Assembly (NCBI GenBank): GCA_018806985.1
Contig: JADANN010000130.1
Span: 1 to 64,000 of the forward strand
Direction of reading: 5' to 3'
Source: Angiostrongylus vasorum
Taxonomy: Eukaryota; Nematoda; Chromadorea; Rhabditida; Metastrongylidae
Length of the DNA: 64,000 nt
Part shown: positions 34,975 through 46,397 of the stretch, piece by piece
How the letters are laid out: each line of letters opens with the position of its first letter
How positions within the stretch are numbered: the first letter of the stretch is position 1
The notes under the pieces: model-generated
The model's database searches: none
What the model was told of the DNA's origin: nothing
The model's input: only the letters and a program-made list of their open reading frames with translations
Made by a program: the position numbers and the translations under genes

Positions 34975-35250
34975 TTTGAATCATCATGAACAAATCTCTT
35001 CCCTGTAAAGAGTTCTCCCATATTCAGCGTAGAAATCGGTCAGCAAAAATGAGAATGAAAAACCTTCCTTTGCATTTTGTAAATTAGAAGTTTTTCCTGT
35101 AGATGAGCGTCATGTCTCTTTAAATGTTTTTAAATGATGGATAAGAAAGCTGTAGTAGTCCAAGGCAGACTTATACCTTCACCTCTCAAAAGAATCGGAC
35201 ACCTTTAGTGAATAGTGAATGGAAGTAAACCCTTGTTGTTGGTGTGGATA
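34975..35250 (+). repeat. Post-gene block, copy B
   Basis: Matches 21240-21480 (GAATCATCATGAACAAATCT, AAAAATGAGAATGAAAAAC, AAAGAATCGGACACCTTTAG). Non-coding as far as I can see. Confidence 0.6.
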
Positions 35251-35509
35251 CCTCTCATCCGATGCTGTTTTCAAGAAAATTCAACCAGTCAGTGAACAAG
35301 CATAGCCTAACAGTGAAATAATACATGGTGATTAGCAATGCCGATGTGAAAGGAAAACCTGTTCTTGAAATATTGTTACGATCTGTGTTAACTGAGAATG
35401 AAACCGATTTTCGCGGGATGGATTGGCTGCAGAAAAACGATTTATTACCACCGGACAATCACTATGAGCATAAACTGTCCGGTACGAAAAGAATATCGTA
35501 AGGCGAGGA

Positions 35510-35662
35510 TGCCTCGTTCGAGCGGTGCTCCAGTGAAGAACGTACGACTCGTTACGACTAGCCACCACATTAAGTGTACGAAGAACTGTGGACATCGACG
35601 CAGTTCGGTGGCTCTGAAGAAGGCGAAGACGTCGAATAGTTATCTGAATCAAGCTGACATAG
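35510..35662 (+). repeat. Hammerhead-bearing retrozyme-like repeat (decayed)
   Basis: GAGGATGCCTCGTTCGAGCG, GCTCCAGTGAAGAACG and GTGGACATCGACGCAG lead to GTGGCT, CTGAAGA, A, GGCGAAGACGTC, GAATAGTTATCTGAA. Stem II is intact; stems I and III are weakened. Confidence 0.55.
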
Positions 35663-35794
35663 TTTCACTTGATCAACCTAGCCTTAGCTCATAAAACATC
35701 ACCATGATTAAGAAATCTAATGGTTCCAGTAGCAGTAAATAAAAAAACGGACTGGGCGTTAATTAAAAAGTGGTTATACAGTTATTTGTACTAC

Positions 35795-36065
35795 TGCTTT
35801 AGCTTAACTGTCTTAAATGCCGATTTGTGCTCTCAAGGTGGTTCCCGATCACGGCTGATTGCTGATATCACTTATAAAAAACGGCTGAGAGAAAGGCGAA
35901 ACGAAGAATCAGCATGGTGCCTTGGTGAACGCGTCTGCTGTCGGAAGGATAATTGTGTGTTCCGAGGAACCAGTTTTCAGATGTTTTGCAAGTTTCTCAG
36001 CATCATTGTGGTCATATTTCACATAACACCCTGCCATGAAGAAATACCCAGTGAATAAAAAATGT
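35795..36065 (+). repeat. SINE1 copy
   Basis: TTTAGCTTAACTGTCTTAAATG, CCGATTTGTGCTCTCAAGG, GCTGATTGCTGATATCAC, CGGCTGAGAGAAAGGCGAAA, TGCAAGTTTCTCAGCATC, GTCATATTTCACATAACACC and TGCCATGAAGAAA with an A-rich end. Partner of the copy at 22085. Confidence 0.75.
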
Positions 36066-36089
36066 TTACGTTCTAATTATTTTATTTCC

Positions 36090-36690
36090 AATCAAGATGA
36101 CTGCCACCACATTTTTATCGTTGCATCGAACACAACCCCGATTTGGGAATTGAGGATTGAAAGACAGAGAGAGGAAAGTTTAAGCTAAGATAGAACTACT
36201 CAGGGCAATTTCATTACAGCAAAATGGGTGGAGTGATGACGATTAAGACCTGATGCCTATTATTCTTAACGGCATACCACAAAACTTCGTGACAACCTTC
36301 CACTAGATACGTCAGCCACACCGGCGAGTTCAGCCATTCCTATACACAGCAAATGCACGCGGGCTATGCTTTCGATTTGTTATCCGTGATTATGAAGAAC
36401 ATATTATTACAAGCTTCCAGTCGAAAAAATCTCTCGAACATCTTGAAAGTGCGATGAAGCTTCATATTCTTCGACTACATGAGTGAATCAATTCGTTTGG
36501 GAAAAGTCGATATTTTCCCAAATGTTTTTACATCCTTTCCTCGTGGAACCCTGAATGTAGAGGTCTCCAAGAAAAAAAGACGTTAATGCCATCATGTGCT
36601 GCAGAGGTGTTCTGTGAATTGGTTAAGGTGCTCTTCTACATTCCACTGGTGAAAATATGGATGTACTAATGTACCGTTGTTGATGCAAGC
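36090..36690 (+). repeat. Dispersed repeat 'K', copy 1
   Basis: Matches 48270-48860 over its length and 2732-3034 in part. Words: TGCATCGAACACAACCCCGA, GACCTGATGCCTATTATTCT, CATACCACAAAACT, GACGTTAATGCCATCA. The 48-kb copy is likewise preceded by a SINE1 and followed by an inverted hammerhead pair, so the whole 36-37.7 and 48-49.6 kb stretches are duplicates. Confidence 0.7.
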
Positions 36691-36799
36691 AAAATTATGA
36701 CCTTCATTATGAACCAACTTTCGTTTAATCTTGTCATATATAACCAATGTACCGCGTTTCATTAATAAGTCGATACGAGGTTGTTAACGAATATTCATT

Positions 36800-37140
36800 C
36801 TCTTAAGGTTTTCACGCCTTCGCCTTTCTCAGAGGCGATGATACGGGTCAATCCTCCACAGTTGTTCTTCCTCTCGATGTGGTGCGCCTTCGTCATCGTC
36901 TCGAGCTGAACCTTCTTAAATGGCTGACGGCGTCATCGGGTGTGCATCGCTTCTTAAAGAGGTCCTTCACTGAAGAAGATTCTTCCAGATACGATGACGA
37001 AGACACCAACTCGGCAAGACAAACGACTGTGAACCATCGATTGGATGATCGGCTCCGATGAAGATGAAGACGTCGAAATGTTACTCGAAAAAATATGTGC
37101 TAACGACCTCTTGTTAGCTTAGCAATAAACTATAGTACAT
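36800..37140. repeat. Head-to-head inverted pair of hammerhead repeats
   Basis: The left arm (36800-36915) is the repeat in minus orientation, with decayed motif CGCCTTTCTCAGAGGCGATGA. The right arm (36950-37110) is in plus orientation, ending GATCGGCTCCGATGAAGATG then AAGACGTCGAAATGTTACTCGAA. Internal words such as GATGACGAAGACACCA (right) and its inverse (left) pair. A similar pair lies at 48960-49290. Confidence 0.6.
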
Positions 37141-37315
37141 TGATCATTCATACCAAGATTAATCGAAAGCCGGTTTTCTATGACATTACACCACAACGTG
37201 CAAGCTTTATCTAATACCGTCTTTCTTCAGAATGAGTTATGTGTTTAAAAAAAATCTTTCATCAAAGATTACTCATTCAACAACAATCGTCCTATACAGA
37301 AGAGAGTTGCAGAAT

Positions 37316-37500
37316 GAGGCTGCCTTATTCAAGCGGTGTTCAACTGAAGAAGATCCTTCTCAGCACTTTGAGGCAGATACCACATGGAGAATGCGAACGA
37401 CTGCAGGGCATCGATAAGGACAATCGGCTCTGATGAAGGCGAAAACGTCGAAGCGTTGGCCGAATAAATATGTGGTTATAAACCAGTGTTAGCAGATCAA
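37316..37500 (+). repeat. Hammerhead-bearing retrozyme-like repeat
   Basis: The body carries CAAGCGGTGTTCAACTGAAG, AAGATCCTTCTCAGC and GGCATCGATAAGGAC. The motif follows at 37424-37463. The downstream ATAAATATGTGG and CAGTGTTAGCAGATCAATGA match the flanks of other copies. Confidence 0.65.
37424..37463 (+). ncRNA. Hammerhead ribozyme-like motif (near-complete)
   Basis: TCGGCT, CTGATGA, A, stem II GGCG/CGTC with loop AAAA, GAAGCGTT, GGCCGA. Stem I pairs 6 bp with one G-U. The only core change is GAAA to GAAG, which leaves a G-U closing pair in stem III. Confidence 0.6.
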
Positions 37501-37641
37501 TGAGACAAGGTGCATTATAGCGATTAGTGTTTAAAATAAGCTTTCTGTTAGGAGAATGAAAATCTGCTCATCAAATTTTATCCGCTGAAGTTTTGCAAGT
37601 GTGTGGCTGAGTAGATTGCATGTCAATTTTCACTCTACCGG

Positions 37642-37678
37642 ACTCTGATGAAAGCGACATCGCTGAGACGTCGGTATT
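37642..37678 (+). ncRNA. Divergent hammerhead-like motif
   Basis: ACT, CTGATGA, A, stem II AGCG/CGCT with loop ACAT, GAGACGTC, GGTATT. Stem II sequence differs from all other copies yet pairs perfectly. GAAA has become GAGA. The counterpart at about 49518-49550 is decayed. Confidence 0.45.
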
Positions 37679-38029
37679 GGGAATGGTAAATGCTGTGGTG
37701 ACAATTTCGTGTTTGCTCATCAAGAAAAACTATGGAATTTCATATTCTTCTTTGTTTTCTAGCTCATTCTTTTACCAGACGAACTCATTCACTCTGCGGT
37801 TTCGAACCGCTTTTGAAACGTTGCTCGCTGGCATGATGGATTCAGTGCCATGCCCCACATTTAGCCTCAATTTATTTTTTCAGTCGTCATTTTTATAAGA
37901 CTTCTTGTTGAAATATCTGTTTGATTTTCAACTTTCTTTGATGACTTATTGGTTCCACAGCATGTCAAGAAAGTTCGATTTGAACTGGTGTATCAACTGT
38001 TGTGCGGTCGAAAAAACCGGAAGCCTTGA

Positions 38030-39510
38030 AAAAATGAAATGCTGAAGAGTGAAACATTCTACAGTACACGGTGAGATACCACGACACCTATGCTCGTGTG
38101 CACTGCAGAATATCGGAAACTGTTAAGGAAGAAAACGCTTGGCTGCTTTTTTTTTCTCCTGCGCATCAGTACACCGGTAGTAGAGCACAAGCGGTCACCC
38201 ATTCAACAATTAATGTAGTGAAGACCTCATTAACATCTTTAGTGCTTAGAACCTGAATAACTTAAGAAAACCGCAGTTCTTCCCAACACTCTCATTGTGG
38301 TATTGTTCCTTTCTTCTCCACCGTCTAGAAACTATAACCTGCTATTCAAATCAAGAAGCAGCAAGATGTTTCGTTGGTGCTTGGTCTGGTGAAAAAAGCA
38401 ACTAAGAGAAGCCAACGCGTTAAAATACCACACTTTTTTTCGTTTCTGTATAACTACGAGATAATATTGACCATTTATGCACAAGTTGAAGACTTTTCCC
38501 TTTCGTAACAAAGTTCTAATAAGAGTTCTATTATCTGCTGTATCGAATACTCAGACACATGATGACTACCTGACAAGTTCCGAACTGATGCAACAGCTTC
38601 TCCTTCTCGTTTTCAATGTGTTAGGAATCTTATAGAAAGTGTTGATGTGGTCGTTACTTGATTAGAGAGATTTTTTTAGTTTTGTGAGAAAACGGAGGAA
38701 TATGCATCTTAGTTCACATCATCATCTCTAACAGATTTGACGAGCAAAGACCATTCAGGTCGCAATTGCATCCTTTTACGAGTAATGACGGCCGTCAAGT
38801 GTGGGAATCCATATTACAACATTGTTAAAACAACAGAAAAGGAATGATAAAAAGTCGATCAACGACCTGATCTATCGCCAAACTGACAATTACGGTGCGT
38901 TCACAATGTAAATGATCACTTATTTTTCCAGAAATCTTCTACAGTGTAAATTGTTCCTTGCAAAGGAACGGAGTCATATAAGAAGACTTTATTGCAAAGT
39001 CGAAACGAAAATAGTAACGAACGTTTCTGCAAGAAGATGAGATACCCTGTAGAAAAGCAGCCTTTAATCCTTTCCTCGTGCTTCACAAACCCTTATTATT
39101 TAGAGGTTAACAGGTCAGCAACAGCGTTTTTCTTAAATTGAAATACAGTTTCTCGGCATATTTGGCGAATTCTACAATGGCGAACGGTCGTCGTTGCCGT
39201 GACTAATAAAAGACTTCTGATAATTATGAAATAAATCCACGGTTCTTCCTTATAGAAGGATTTCATGAGCGTTTAGTTGCGAAACAACGTGGCGCCTCCC
39301 AGGTAGCGGATAAGGTTTGGTTAGTCGAGGTCAAAAGCGACCGTTGCTTCCCAGGGAAGCAAATGGAGTGCATACTTGCGTAGGCGTGTTCGCTTCCATG
39401 TGGATTTTATTATACGAGTCAACACGGATATAGGTCTGCAAGCAGCGGATTAAGAAGTGTGTGAGTGGCGGTTGGGACTCCTCTCCAGCAAATAAATTTG
39501 TAGTCTAGGC
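38030..39510 (+). repeat. Long duplicated block, copy B
   Basis: Collinear with 22430-23900. Anchors: GAGTGAAACATTCTACAGT, CAGAATATCGGAAACTGTTAAGG, ACAAGTTGAAGACTTTTCCC and GCGAAACAACGTGGCGCC. No frame remains open in both copies. Confidence 0.6.
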
Positions 39511-39539
39511 TGGAAGAGACTAGTAAGTTTCCTGTGAGT

Positions 39540-40000
39540 ATGCTCAACCTCCACCACCAGAGCTTAGAAAGCTACACATGGTTATCAAGCGCCTGACACG
39601 GTAAAATAGATGGATCTCGTTATCTTGACTTCGAAAAAGACGTCCGATACGGCATCGTTGAGAAGGAAAGCAAAGGTGAGGCTGATAAAATCCTAGGGCC
39701 ACTTCAGGCTGCCTAGATGGCAAAGAGGTGATTAAGCGGAAAACCAATCGCTTAGAAATCTCTAATACAACTACCAATACCATTCGTGGTAACATGCAAT
39801 TCCAGATGTTCCGGTCTCTGCGCGGGACGTGGGAGTTTCTCAGTGGAGAGCACAATAACGAAACAAACCTCATCATAGTAGACAGAAGGTTTTGCCCAAC
39901 CGATGCCGCTCTCATCATCGAATTCATCGCTTCCAAAACTACAAAAATTTTATGCAGCTGGAATAAAACAACTTTTTTTCCTCCATGGCAAAAATGTGTT
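39540..40000 (+). repeat. Counterpart of the 23.9-24.4 kb segment
   Basis: ACTACCAATACCATTCGTGG and GAGTTTCTCAGTGGAGAGCA align with 24145-24240. The minus-strand frame seen at 24176-24344 is broken by indels here. Open frames on both strands (39544-39936, 39728-40129) are not supported by conservation. Confidence 0.5.
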
Positions 40001-40129
40001 TTGTTTGAAGCAAGTTACGACAACTTAAATAATATAGTTAGAAACTTTTATTTATTTCCGAACAACCTCATAGCATTGCCAAGATCAGGTAAGAAGTTTA
40101 GTTGGTCTCAGGTGGTGTCGAATCAATGA

Positions 40130-41084
40130 CCACGTGCACCATTGCCAGTTGTCTCCAATCGGTTCGCTCTCGCCTCACTGAATTATTGCTTCGACTTTGA
40201 GAAAGTCACTAGAAAACAAACAATACAAGATTTAAAAGAATGTCCCAAAACTTCCTGAACTTTTCGTGAGAACATAACGAAATACTATAAAGAGAATGGA
40301 CGGGATCCTTCATTCAAATTCACCGAAATTCAGTTCCAGGTCAATCGTCATATCGGAATCAACTATACAACCTTGAATAAATGAGAGCATGCGCCGGATG
40401 TTTCTTTCTCATCGTAGATTATGCTAGTCAGCTTTTGTGGACGTTATACTTTGCAGAGAGAAAGAAAACCAGGAGAAATTTGGTATTGAAATAAAGCTAT
40501 GAAGTCCTTCGTGCTTCGTGCTTTTCTCTATGTATTCAGCGGCGTCAACGATGACAACTCCTTTCTGTTGAGCTACAAGTGAACTTCTATTAAAAGAGGT
40601 ACTTCAATGAATTGTTAAGACTCCAATGGAATGTTGTGCTGTTGTGAATCACCGAGTAGTTAGCCCAGACAATGAAAACAGCTCATAAGAGAATGTCAAA
40701 GCACCGTTGAGTAGTAAGTAACGCCTTGTTTAATATGCTCGATGGACTTTGTTTTTTTTCTCAATTATCTTTCATGACTATGTAAACAACAGTGAAACCC
40801 TGAAAACCGACTTTCATTAGAACTCTATAACAACGAGTCAACGGTCAAGAGGTGGTTGTTCCGATGTCACACCGAATCAGGTTGCACCACCTGCCAGCTA
40901 TTGGAATACAAACTATTACAAGGCGTATTGCCGCCAAAATGTGGATCACATTCAGTGGCGGCAGCAGATCAGCATTAGCCTTGCATACGGAGACAATGTC
41001 GAGTGAGATTTTTCGTTCGGGTGGTGCTCAACCTCACCGGATTTGAATCGTTGCGACAACGAGCAACCAGCAACAAATCTTCTT
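40130..41084. other. No assignable gene
   Basis: The stretch at 40860-41046 is GC-richer with an open plus frame, but I see no domain, signal peptide or splice pattern. Confidence 0.35.
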
Positions 41085-41220
41085 TTTATAAACCTGGTGC
41101 TTGTTTAATAATGGAAGAACGTATAGCAACTTTTGCTGAGGTTCAGTGGAACTCCGTTCGAAAAGTTTTTCTCATATCTCCGCATCCTTGTGGTCGTAAT
41201 TTTATCATTCGGTGAATATT
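41085..41220 (+). repeat. Dispersed repeat shared with 6130-6250
   Basis: TTGCTGAGGTTCAGTGGAAC, TCGAAAAGTTTTTCTCAT, GTGGTCGTAATTTTATCATT and CGGTGAAT. Confidence 0.65.
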
Positions 41221-41224
41221 CCAT

Positions 41225-42300
41225 AGCTTCAATGGAAACCTAACTTGTAAGCGGCGCTAAATGTTTGCCTGTTAAAAAATCACTCATCGTTTTATTTCAT
41301 AAAGATTCTGAATGTTAAAAAAAAAGGCACTTTGTTCTCAACATGACTGCAATCGTTTGGCTTCGTGCTTCTTCTGTTTTCGTTATGGAACGTTTGGCTG
41401 AGTAGATTGAGGTTAACCTCAACTTCCCACGCTCTTAAAATGGCGAAACACGCCGAAAAGTGTGCTTTTTTTGTAAATAAAAAATAAATCAACAATCTCG
41501 CGTTCGCTCATCAAGAAAATAATGAATTATTTGATCAATGCCGAGGTTCATTGAAAATAAGTCTTGAGAATTACTTGAAGAGGTACCAGCAAGATAGTTC
41601 CGACTCGTACAGGAAGCACTGCCACTAAGACAAAAGATCGTCCTAGCTCAGGAGGCCCAATTCGTTCCTAACTATATCAAAAGAAGACGACAACGCGATG
41701 TATGCGGAGTAGCATAGGGACTACAACCAAGCATTTGACATCGAAAACACGAGTACTACGCACCTGTTTACGATGTAAACAGGACAAGATATCCGCTCAG
41801 TTGGAGAACTGACTGAAGAAGAGAACACATTGCGCTCAGTATTTCGATGAGCACCTCTTGAGGGGAGTAGATAGGGAGTCGGTGGTGATTTGCGACTCTA
41901 ATAGGTCTAATAGGTAATGTTAAAGTAATTTTGCGGACAGAATTCGAAAATATTTTGAGTAAATCGCATAACACGGATTTATGGAGTTATAGAAACACCA
42001 TTAACGAATATGAAACCAGTTACTACAGGGTAAAGTAAATGCTAAAAAAGTCAAGGTTTACAGTGTTAGAGGCATGGCTTCCTCTGATGGAGAACGTTCA
42101 TTGCTAGAAATTGGTTCAAGTTCCCCACAGTCTGAATCCATTTCTATGAGATGCTTTCGTAGGGTCGTATTTACTTTACTCGAACTTCAAGAAAGATTTA
42201 GCAACAAGCTAGAGGCGAAAGACTAAATGGGAGTGAACAACATTAACTAGGAGCATTACATCTAGTGCAGTTTCATCAACCATTCTTTAGACAGCGATGC
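41225..42300. other. No assignable gene
   Basis: AT-rich. A microrepeat AATAGGTCTAATAGGT occurs near 41900. Nothing else recognised. Confidence 0.4.
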
Positions 42301-42389
42301 CACAACAATGGAATTGGCATCAAATTTCAGGTATTTGCGCACGAAATTCCAAAATCCTTCATCATTATGGCGGGAGAAGTCTCCCCAAC

Positions 42390-42865
42390 CTCAAAGAGGC
42401 GCAAATGTGAGGCATGCGAGAGGATCGAGAGTTGATAAGGTTAAAAACATCGGGTTATCTGTTGTTGATAAAGGTCGACAGATGACGGGCATAGATCACC
42501 AGATAGATAATTCGTTAACGAAGATTCACCTAAATGATACTTCCTTTTTCGGTAACCATCCGAAAACGAATTTAAAATCAAACAGTGAACTGGTTGAAAC
42601 TGCAAAATGGGTTGGTTTAAAACCATTAGTTGCCTCTCAACCAAATGTTGGTCCTCCAACATCCCTTATCTTATCAGTCCATCGTTATCCAAGTTCAAAC
42701 CTATCATTAGCTATGTAGACGAGCCAACGAGTAGAATAACGTCGTTTTTTAACCCAACTACTTACCCAGTTGTTAAAACGCATTACATGTTATATAACGA
42801 TCACCTAGATTGTTCCGCGTCTCCTAATGGGGGTACGTCATAGAGTCAGGCGTTTCCGTCCTTTA
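42390..42865 (+). mobile_element. Penelope-like element, copy 6 (N-terminal/RT fingers fragment)
   Basis: Aligns with the minus-strand frames 2105-1600 of copy 1: GMREIREL..NKI corresponds to VRHARGSRVDKVKN here, DKGGEFVVIP to VDKGRQMTGI, HLSDATLY to HLNDTSFF. It then continues with GLKPLVAS, TCGTTATCCAAGTTCAAACC, GTAGACGAGCCAACGAGTAG (VDEPTSRIT) and CCTAATGGGGGTACGTCATAGAG. It is more diverged than the other copies and is cut on the right by a SINE2. Part of the frame (42308-42718) is still open, but the stop and frame change after it rule out a complete RT. Confidence 0.65.
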
Positions 42866-42869
42866 TGCA

Positions 42870-43156
42870 AAAGGATAAAGGATAAAGCTCTCGTCGTTGA
42901 TCAATCCAAGAGGGATGCGCCATGCATTCGACTTTATTAATCATCGTTTGGAGGTGACTGAATGCATATCTGGCCTTTACAATGACTCGCAGTGGCCCTA
43001 CCGATGTATTGAGCCAGTGCTGCTATCCTCCCAGACAAGTCTGTTACGAATTTGCCAACCCTGTAGGGATGGAAGGCTTGGTAGGCCATCGGCGCGGAGA
43101 CCCATTGCACGTGTGTGTTGCAGGGCGACTCCTACCACTGCGCCACACGCGCCCCT
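42870..43156 (-). repeat. SINE2 copy (tRNA-derived)
   Basis: On the minus strand it starts GGGCGCGTGTGGCGCAGTGG (tRNA A box) and runs through GCCTTCCATCCCTACAGGGTTGGC, ACAGACTTGTCTGGGAGGA and TGCATTCAGTCACCTCCAAA to a TTTATCCTTTATCC tail. It abuts the PLE fragment. I could not find a convincing target-site duplication. Confidence 0.75.
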
Positions 43157-43199
43157 CTTTGGGCCCCTTAGTAGAAATTCTTTCGTTACTTGAATTTTT

Positions 43200-43405
43200 T
43201 TTACCAACTTCTCCCAGTATGTGTTTTTTCTTCGATAAGCTTAGGCAAGCTTGATAAACAATCTTTTTCGGCTAACGTTTCGACGTCTTCGTCTTCATCA
43301 GAGCTGATGATCAGAGTTGATGGTGCACTGTTGTTTGACCTCTCGTTTTGGCGTTTTCGTCTTTGCGTTGAGCCGGATCTTCCTGGACAGTACATGAAAG
43401 TGATA
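43200..43405 (-). repeat. Hammerhead-bearing retrozyme-like repeat (best-preserved)
   Basis: Minus strand: CAGGAAGATCCGGCTCAACG, AAGACGAAAACGCCAAAACG, GTGCACCATCAACTCTGATC, the motif at 43268-43307, then a flank with CAAGCTTGCCTAAGCTTATC. This flank, with AGCTTATC near a TTTGATAA word, recurs at 49640, 50020 and 52800. Confidence 0.65.
43268..43307 (-). ncRNA. Hammerhead ribozyme-like motif with intact core
   Basis: TCAGCT, CTGATGA, A, stem II GACG/CGTC with loop AAGA, GAAACGTT, AGCCGA. All invariant core bases are present. Stem I has one A-C mismatch. The cleavage triplet would be GUU, less usual than GUC but within the NUH rule. One unpaired A precedes stem II. Confidence 0.65.
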
Positions 43406-43720
43406 TATTGTGACTTCGTTTCCAGCCTGGGTAACGGAGATAGATGACGATTTGTGCATCTCGGATCATTCTCGTTGACGGGTTATTGCTGATGGGGCTG
43501 TTAGGGTAAAAAAGACTGGTTGCGAAAGAGTAGAAAGTTGGCGTCAGTGGTGCCGCAAGTAACACGCGAGGCGCCCATAAGGTAATCGCGTTTCGATCTA
43601 GCCTGGGATCCATGTTTTGCAAATATCTCCGCATCATTGTAGTTCTACCTGACAAATTGTCCAAAACTGGAGATCGAGTTCCCCACTTATCCACATCAGC
43701 GAAAAAAAAGCTTTAAATCC
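43405..43720 (+). repeat. SINE1 copy at start of unit C
   Basis: GACGGGTTATTGCTGATGGG, GGCGTCAGTGGTGCCGC (A-box-like), GGTAATCGCGTTTCGATC (B-box-like), TTTTGCAAATATCTCCGCATC and CTACCTGACAAATTGTCC. Same position as 10875, 24860 and 52990. Confidence 0.7.
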
Positions 43721-43839
43721 AGGAGTTATGAACTCACCGCTTGCATTATAATACGGATAAAAATGTCTTAGCTCCCCCCATGCTAATTGCAGGGCCAGGA
43801 ACTCGGGTATGTATAGTAATGGAAATGGTCAAGGCCATG

Positions 43840-45460
43840 GCCACCGGCTAGATAAAGCCGGTGACAGTGAAGGTATTAGTGAGCGTTAAAGAGGAATTTA
43901 ACAGCGTTTGTTGCTAAAATATTTACAGTTAGCATTCACAACAATAAACAAAACCAGCAATAATCCGTTCTTCCGAATATTTTTTTTGAAGTGCTTCTCT
44001 TTCTTCTTTTGCTATATAAATTTATAATCTTCTCATCAAAATCTTATCGGATTACGAGAGCCTTAGCAAATTTCGATTTGCTTAAGGCGCAGCTATCACT
44101 GAACAGCTCATCAAAGTACGATGGCAAGCCTGCATATGCTTCACGACATTTTTTGCGAAACCGTAGTTTTTGGAATCGCATTGAATGCAGTTTTGCGCCG
44201 TCCTTTTTTCTAGTAATAAGGTCCAGCAATATTTTTTTGTAGTGTCGTTTTGGGTAAGTTTGCTGAACTAGCTTAAAAGCCCGAAATACGGAACAATCCG
44301 GAGAAGCTACTTACAGTAAGAAAGCAGTCTTACAAATTTTCAAGGTGACGTTTTTTCAAAAAAATTGCAGAAATGGGATAAATCAGTCATGGTCCTGCAG
44401 CCGTTACACAAGTGCAGTGTTGCTCCACTGTATAAGGTGCGCATCAACAAATTTTATTTTGTCTTTAGATTGTGGACATACTGCGAGAAGTTGGGTGCAT
44501 TCTGTGAACATCTGGCTTTGTTAGAAACTTCGAAGTTCTAAATGGTAAATAAAGAAGCCACTTCCCATCGATACGTCATTCACGTTTTGTGGTACTTTCC
44601 TAATTATTTTCTAATCTCGATGAATTAGCAATTCAACAAAAGTGAAGTATTTTTGTGCTTTAAAACAAAACCTCCAGTGTTAATGTGGTTACTTGGTCTG
44701 TAACCAATTTTAGCATCTCTTGTTCTCCTATTTCATTGTGATGGTTTTCTTGTTTCTTCTCATCCCTCCGCTTTCCCGAACCCTTCAAAGGAATTATGCA
44801 GGTGTTCTTATTTTACTTTATCAGTCGACCATTTCATCAGCAAAGCAAATTCCATAGCCGAACTATGTAGTGGAAGACAGTGGGATTTCAAAGAGCTTAA
44901 CGAATGCGATTTCCGCTGCTTAGAGAATTGCTGCTAAGAACGTTTAGCACCAAATGTTGTGGTTCGTTTTTCTCGCTCGATATCTCCTTGGGACAGACGT
45001 TTCCCGAAAAAGCGTGCTCATAATGACGGCCTTTGTCGATTCTAAATTTCTTTTTCCGTTGAAAAACCAGGATTTTATGCCGCTCTAACACAAATGAGAT
45101 AGCGGGAACAGAATATAGGCGTGGCCCCTTGGAAAATTGGTGGATTCGTTGAAATTTTTTCACAGAGGTCGCTTTCATGCACCTCACTCACATCCAAGAT
45201 TCGACATACTTTTCATTCCAACAAGCGACTCCTCTAAACCTTCTGATAGCAGGATATCACACAAATGTCGCTTCAACGAATTTCTCCAATAATTGAACAA
45301 ATTATGGGATACTCAAACATCTACCAAAGTAAAAGAGATGTGCAAACGTTTTCCGTGCTAACATCATTGTTGTTCAAATGGTAGGTTCCAATCGCTTGCT
45401 ACCTTGCGAACGATCTGATCCAGGAAATGTAATCTTCCTTTTCAGTCGTCTTTACAATAA
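43840..45460 (+). repeat. Unit C block with internal deletion
   Basis: Block a (43840-44055) passes directly into the block that in unit A begins near 17110 (CGATTTGCTTAAGGCGCAGC). About 5.5 kb present in unit A between these points is missing. The pre-gene stretch follows at 44140-45060, with the CTTCAAAGGAATTATGCAG word at 44780. Confidence 0.6.
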
Positions 45461-45475
45461 TTGCTTAGAATTTCA

Positions 45476-46397
45476 GGAACCAAGAAAGAATAGGCCTACT
45501 AACGTGGTCAGTCTTCCGAGTCTTCTGCTGGCGCTTCTAACCCCAGTCCAGACAGAGATAGGATGTGGAGTGATGCCACAAGGCCAATGTAATGAGCAGA
45601 AGATTGTTAGGTTCGAACAAATAATTGTAATTTTAAACGCAGAGTTTTGAGCCTTAACAAAAGGGGCAAGGTTTAGCACGTTACATTTACTCAAAAGCTT
45701 TTGTAATACGAACCTTTTAACGAGAACACTATGGATTCTAACTAACAGAAGGAAAAGGAGAAAAAAGTCCTAAGAAATATTTTTCCCAAATGTTCCTGAA
45801 ATTTCGGAAAAAATAGTTATTGCAAAATGATTGGACTTTTATTTATTATTACTCCTTCATCAAAAAATTATTACAATCGTGAATAACTACTTCGTTTTTT
45901 TTTACCAACTAAAGTTACGTCATTTTGTGAAAGCAAGCACCAGGAGCTTCAATATCACCGGGTTTTAAATTGCCAGTGGCCATGGTTTTCAGTGGAGTGG
46001 CCAATGTCCTCCTAACGTGGCAGGAGTTCAAGCATTTGTACAACGCGCTATAGTGCAGGCAGTGAGTTCACGACTCCTAGATTTTAAGCATTTTTCTCCT
46101 CATTTGTCGATTTATGCAAAAAGTGAACTTTAATTTTTTTTCACAGTCTATCACATTTTTTAGTTTCGACACGGTTTGTTTGGCTGGACAAAAGTTGATA
46201 GAGTATACTTCCACGTAAACTGTTTCAGCAAGTGAAAACCTTTTCCCTCTAGGTCTTTGAAGTTCTCTAAGTGCAGGGTCGTGGCCCAGGCCTTTCTGAC
46301 GTCATTATCGAAGACATTTTAGGTCAACTTACTCTTCAGACCACTTATACTCTATTGGAATGCCCTAACGTATTCGTAGACCCTAAGGGCGGATTCT
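45476..46397 (+). pseudogene. Secreted-protein gene, copy C (start codon lost)
   Basis: Exon 1 keeps PTNVVSLPSLLLALLTPVQ and CGVMPQGQ and a GTAATG donor near 45590, but the ATG seen in copy B has become AAG in a rearranged GAACCAAGAAAGAATAG. Exon 2 (45934-46071) has lost bases after NITGF, so the frame is broken, and it has a TAG in the segment matching RIIMQA. Exon 3 (46253-46397) has an in-frame TAA after EVL. No exon 4 or terminal exon follows before the PLE at 46.8 kb. It cannot make a protein. Confidence 0.75.

Noticed and set aside
42870..43156. Target-site duplication around the third SINE2
   Set aside because: Flanks CTTTATGCAA and CTCTTTGGG share too little to claim a duplication.
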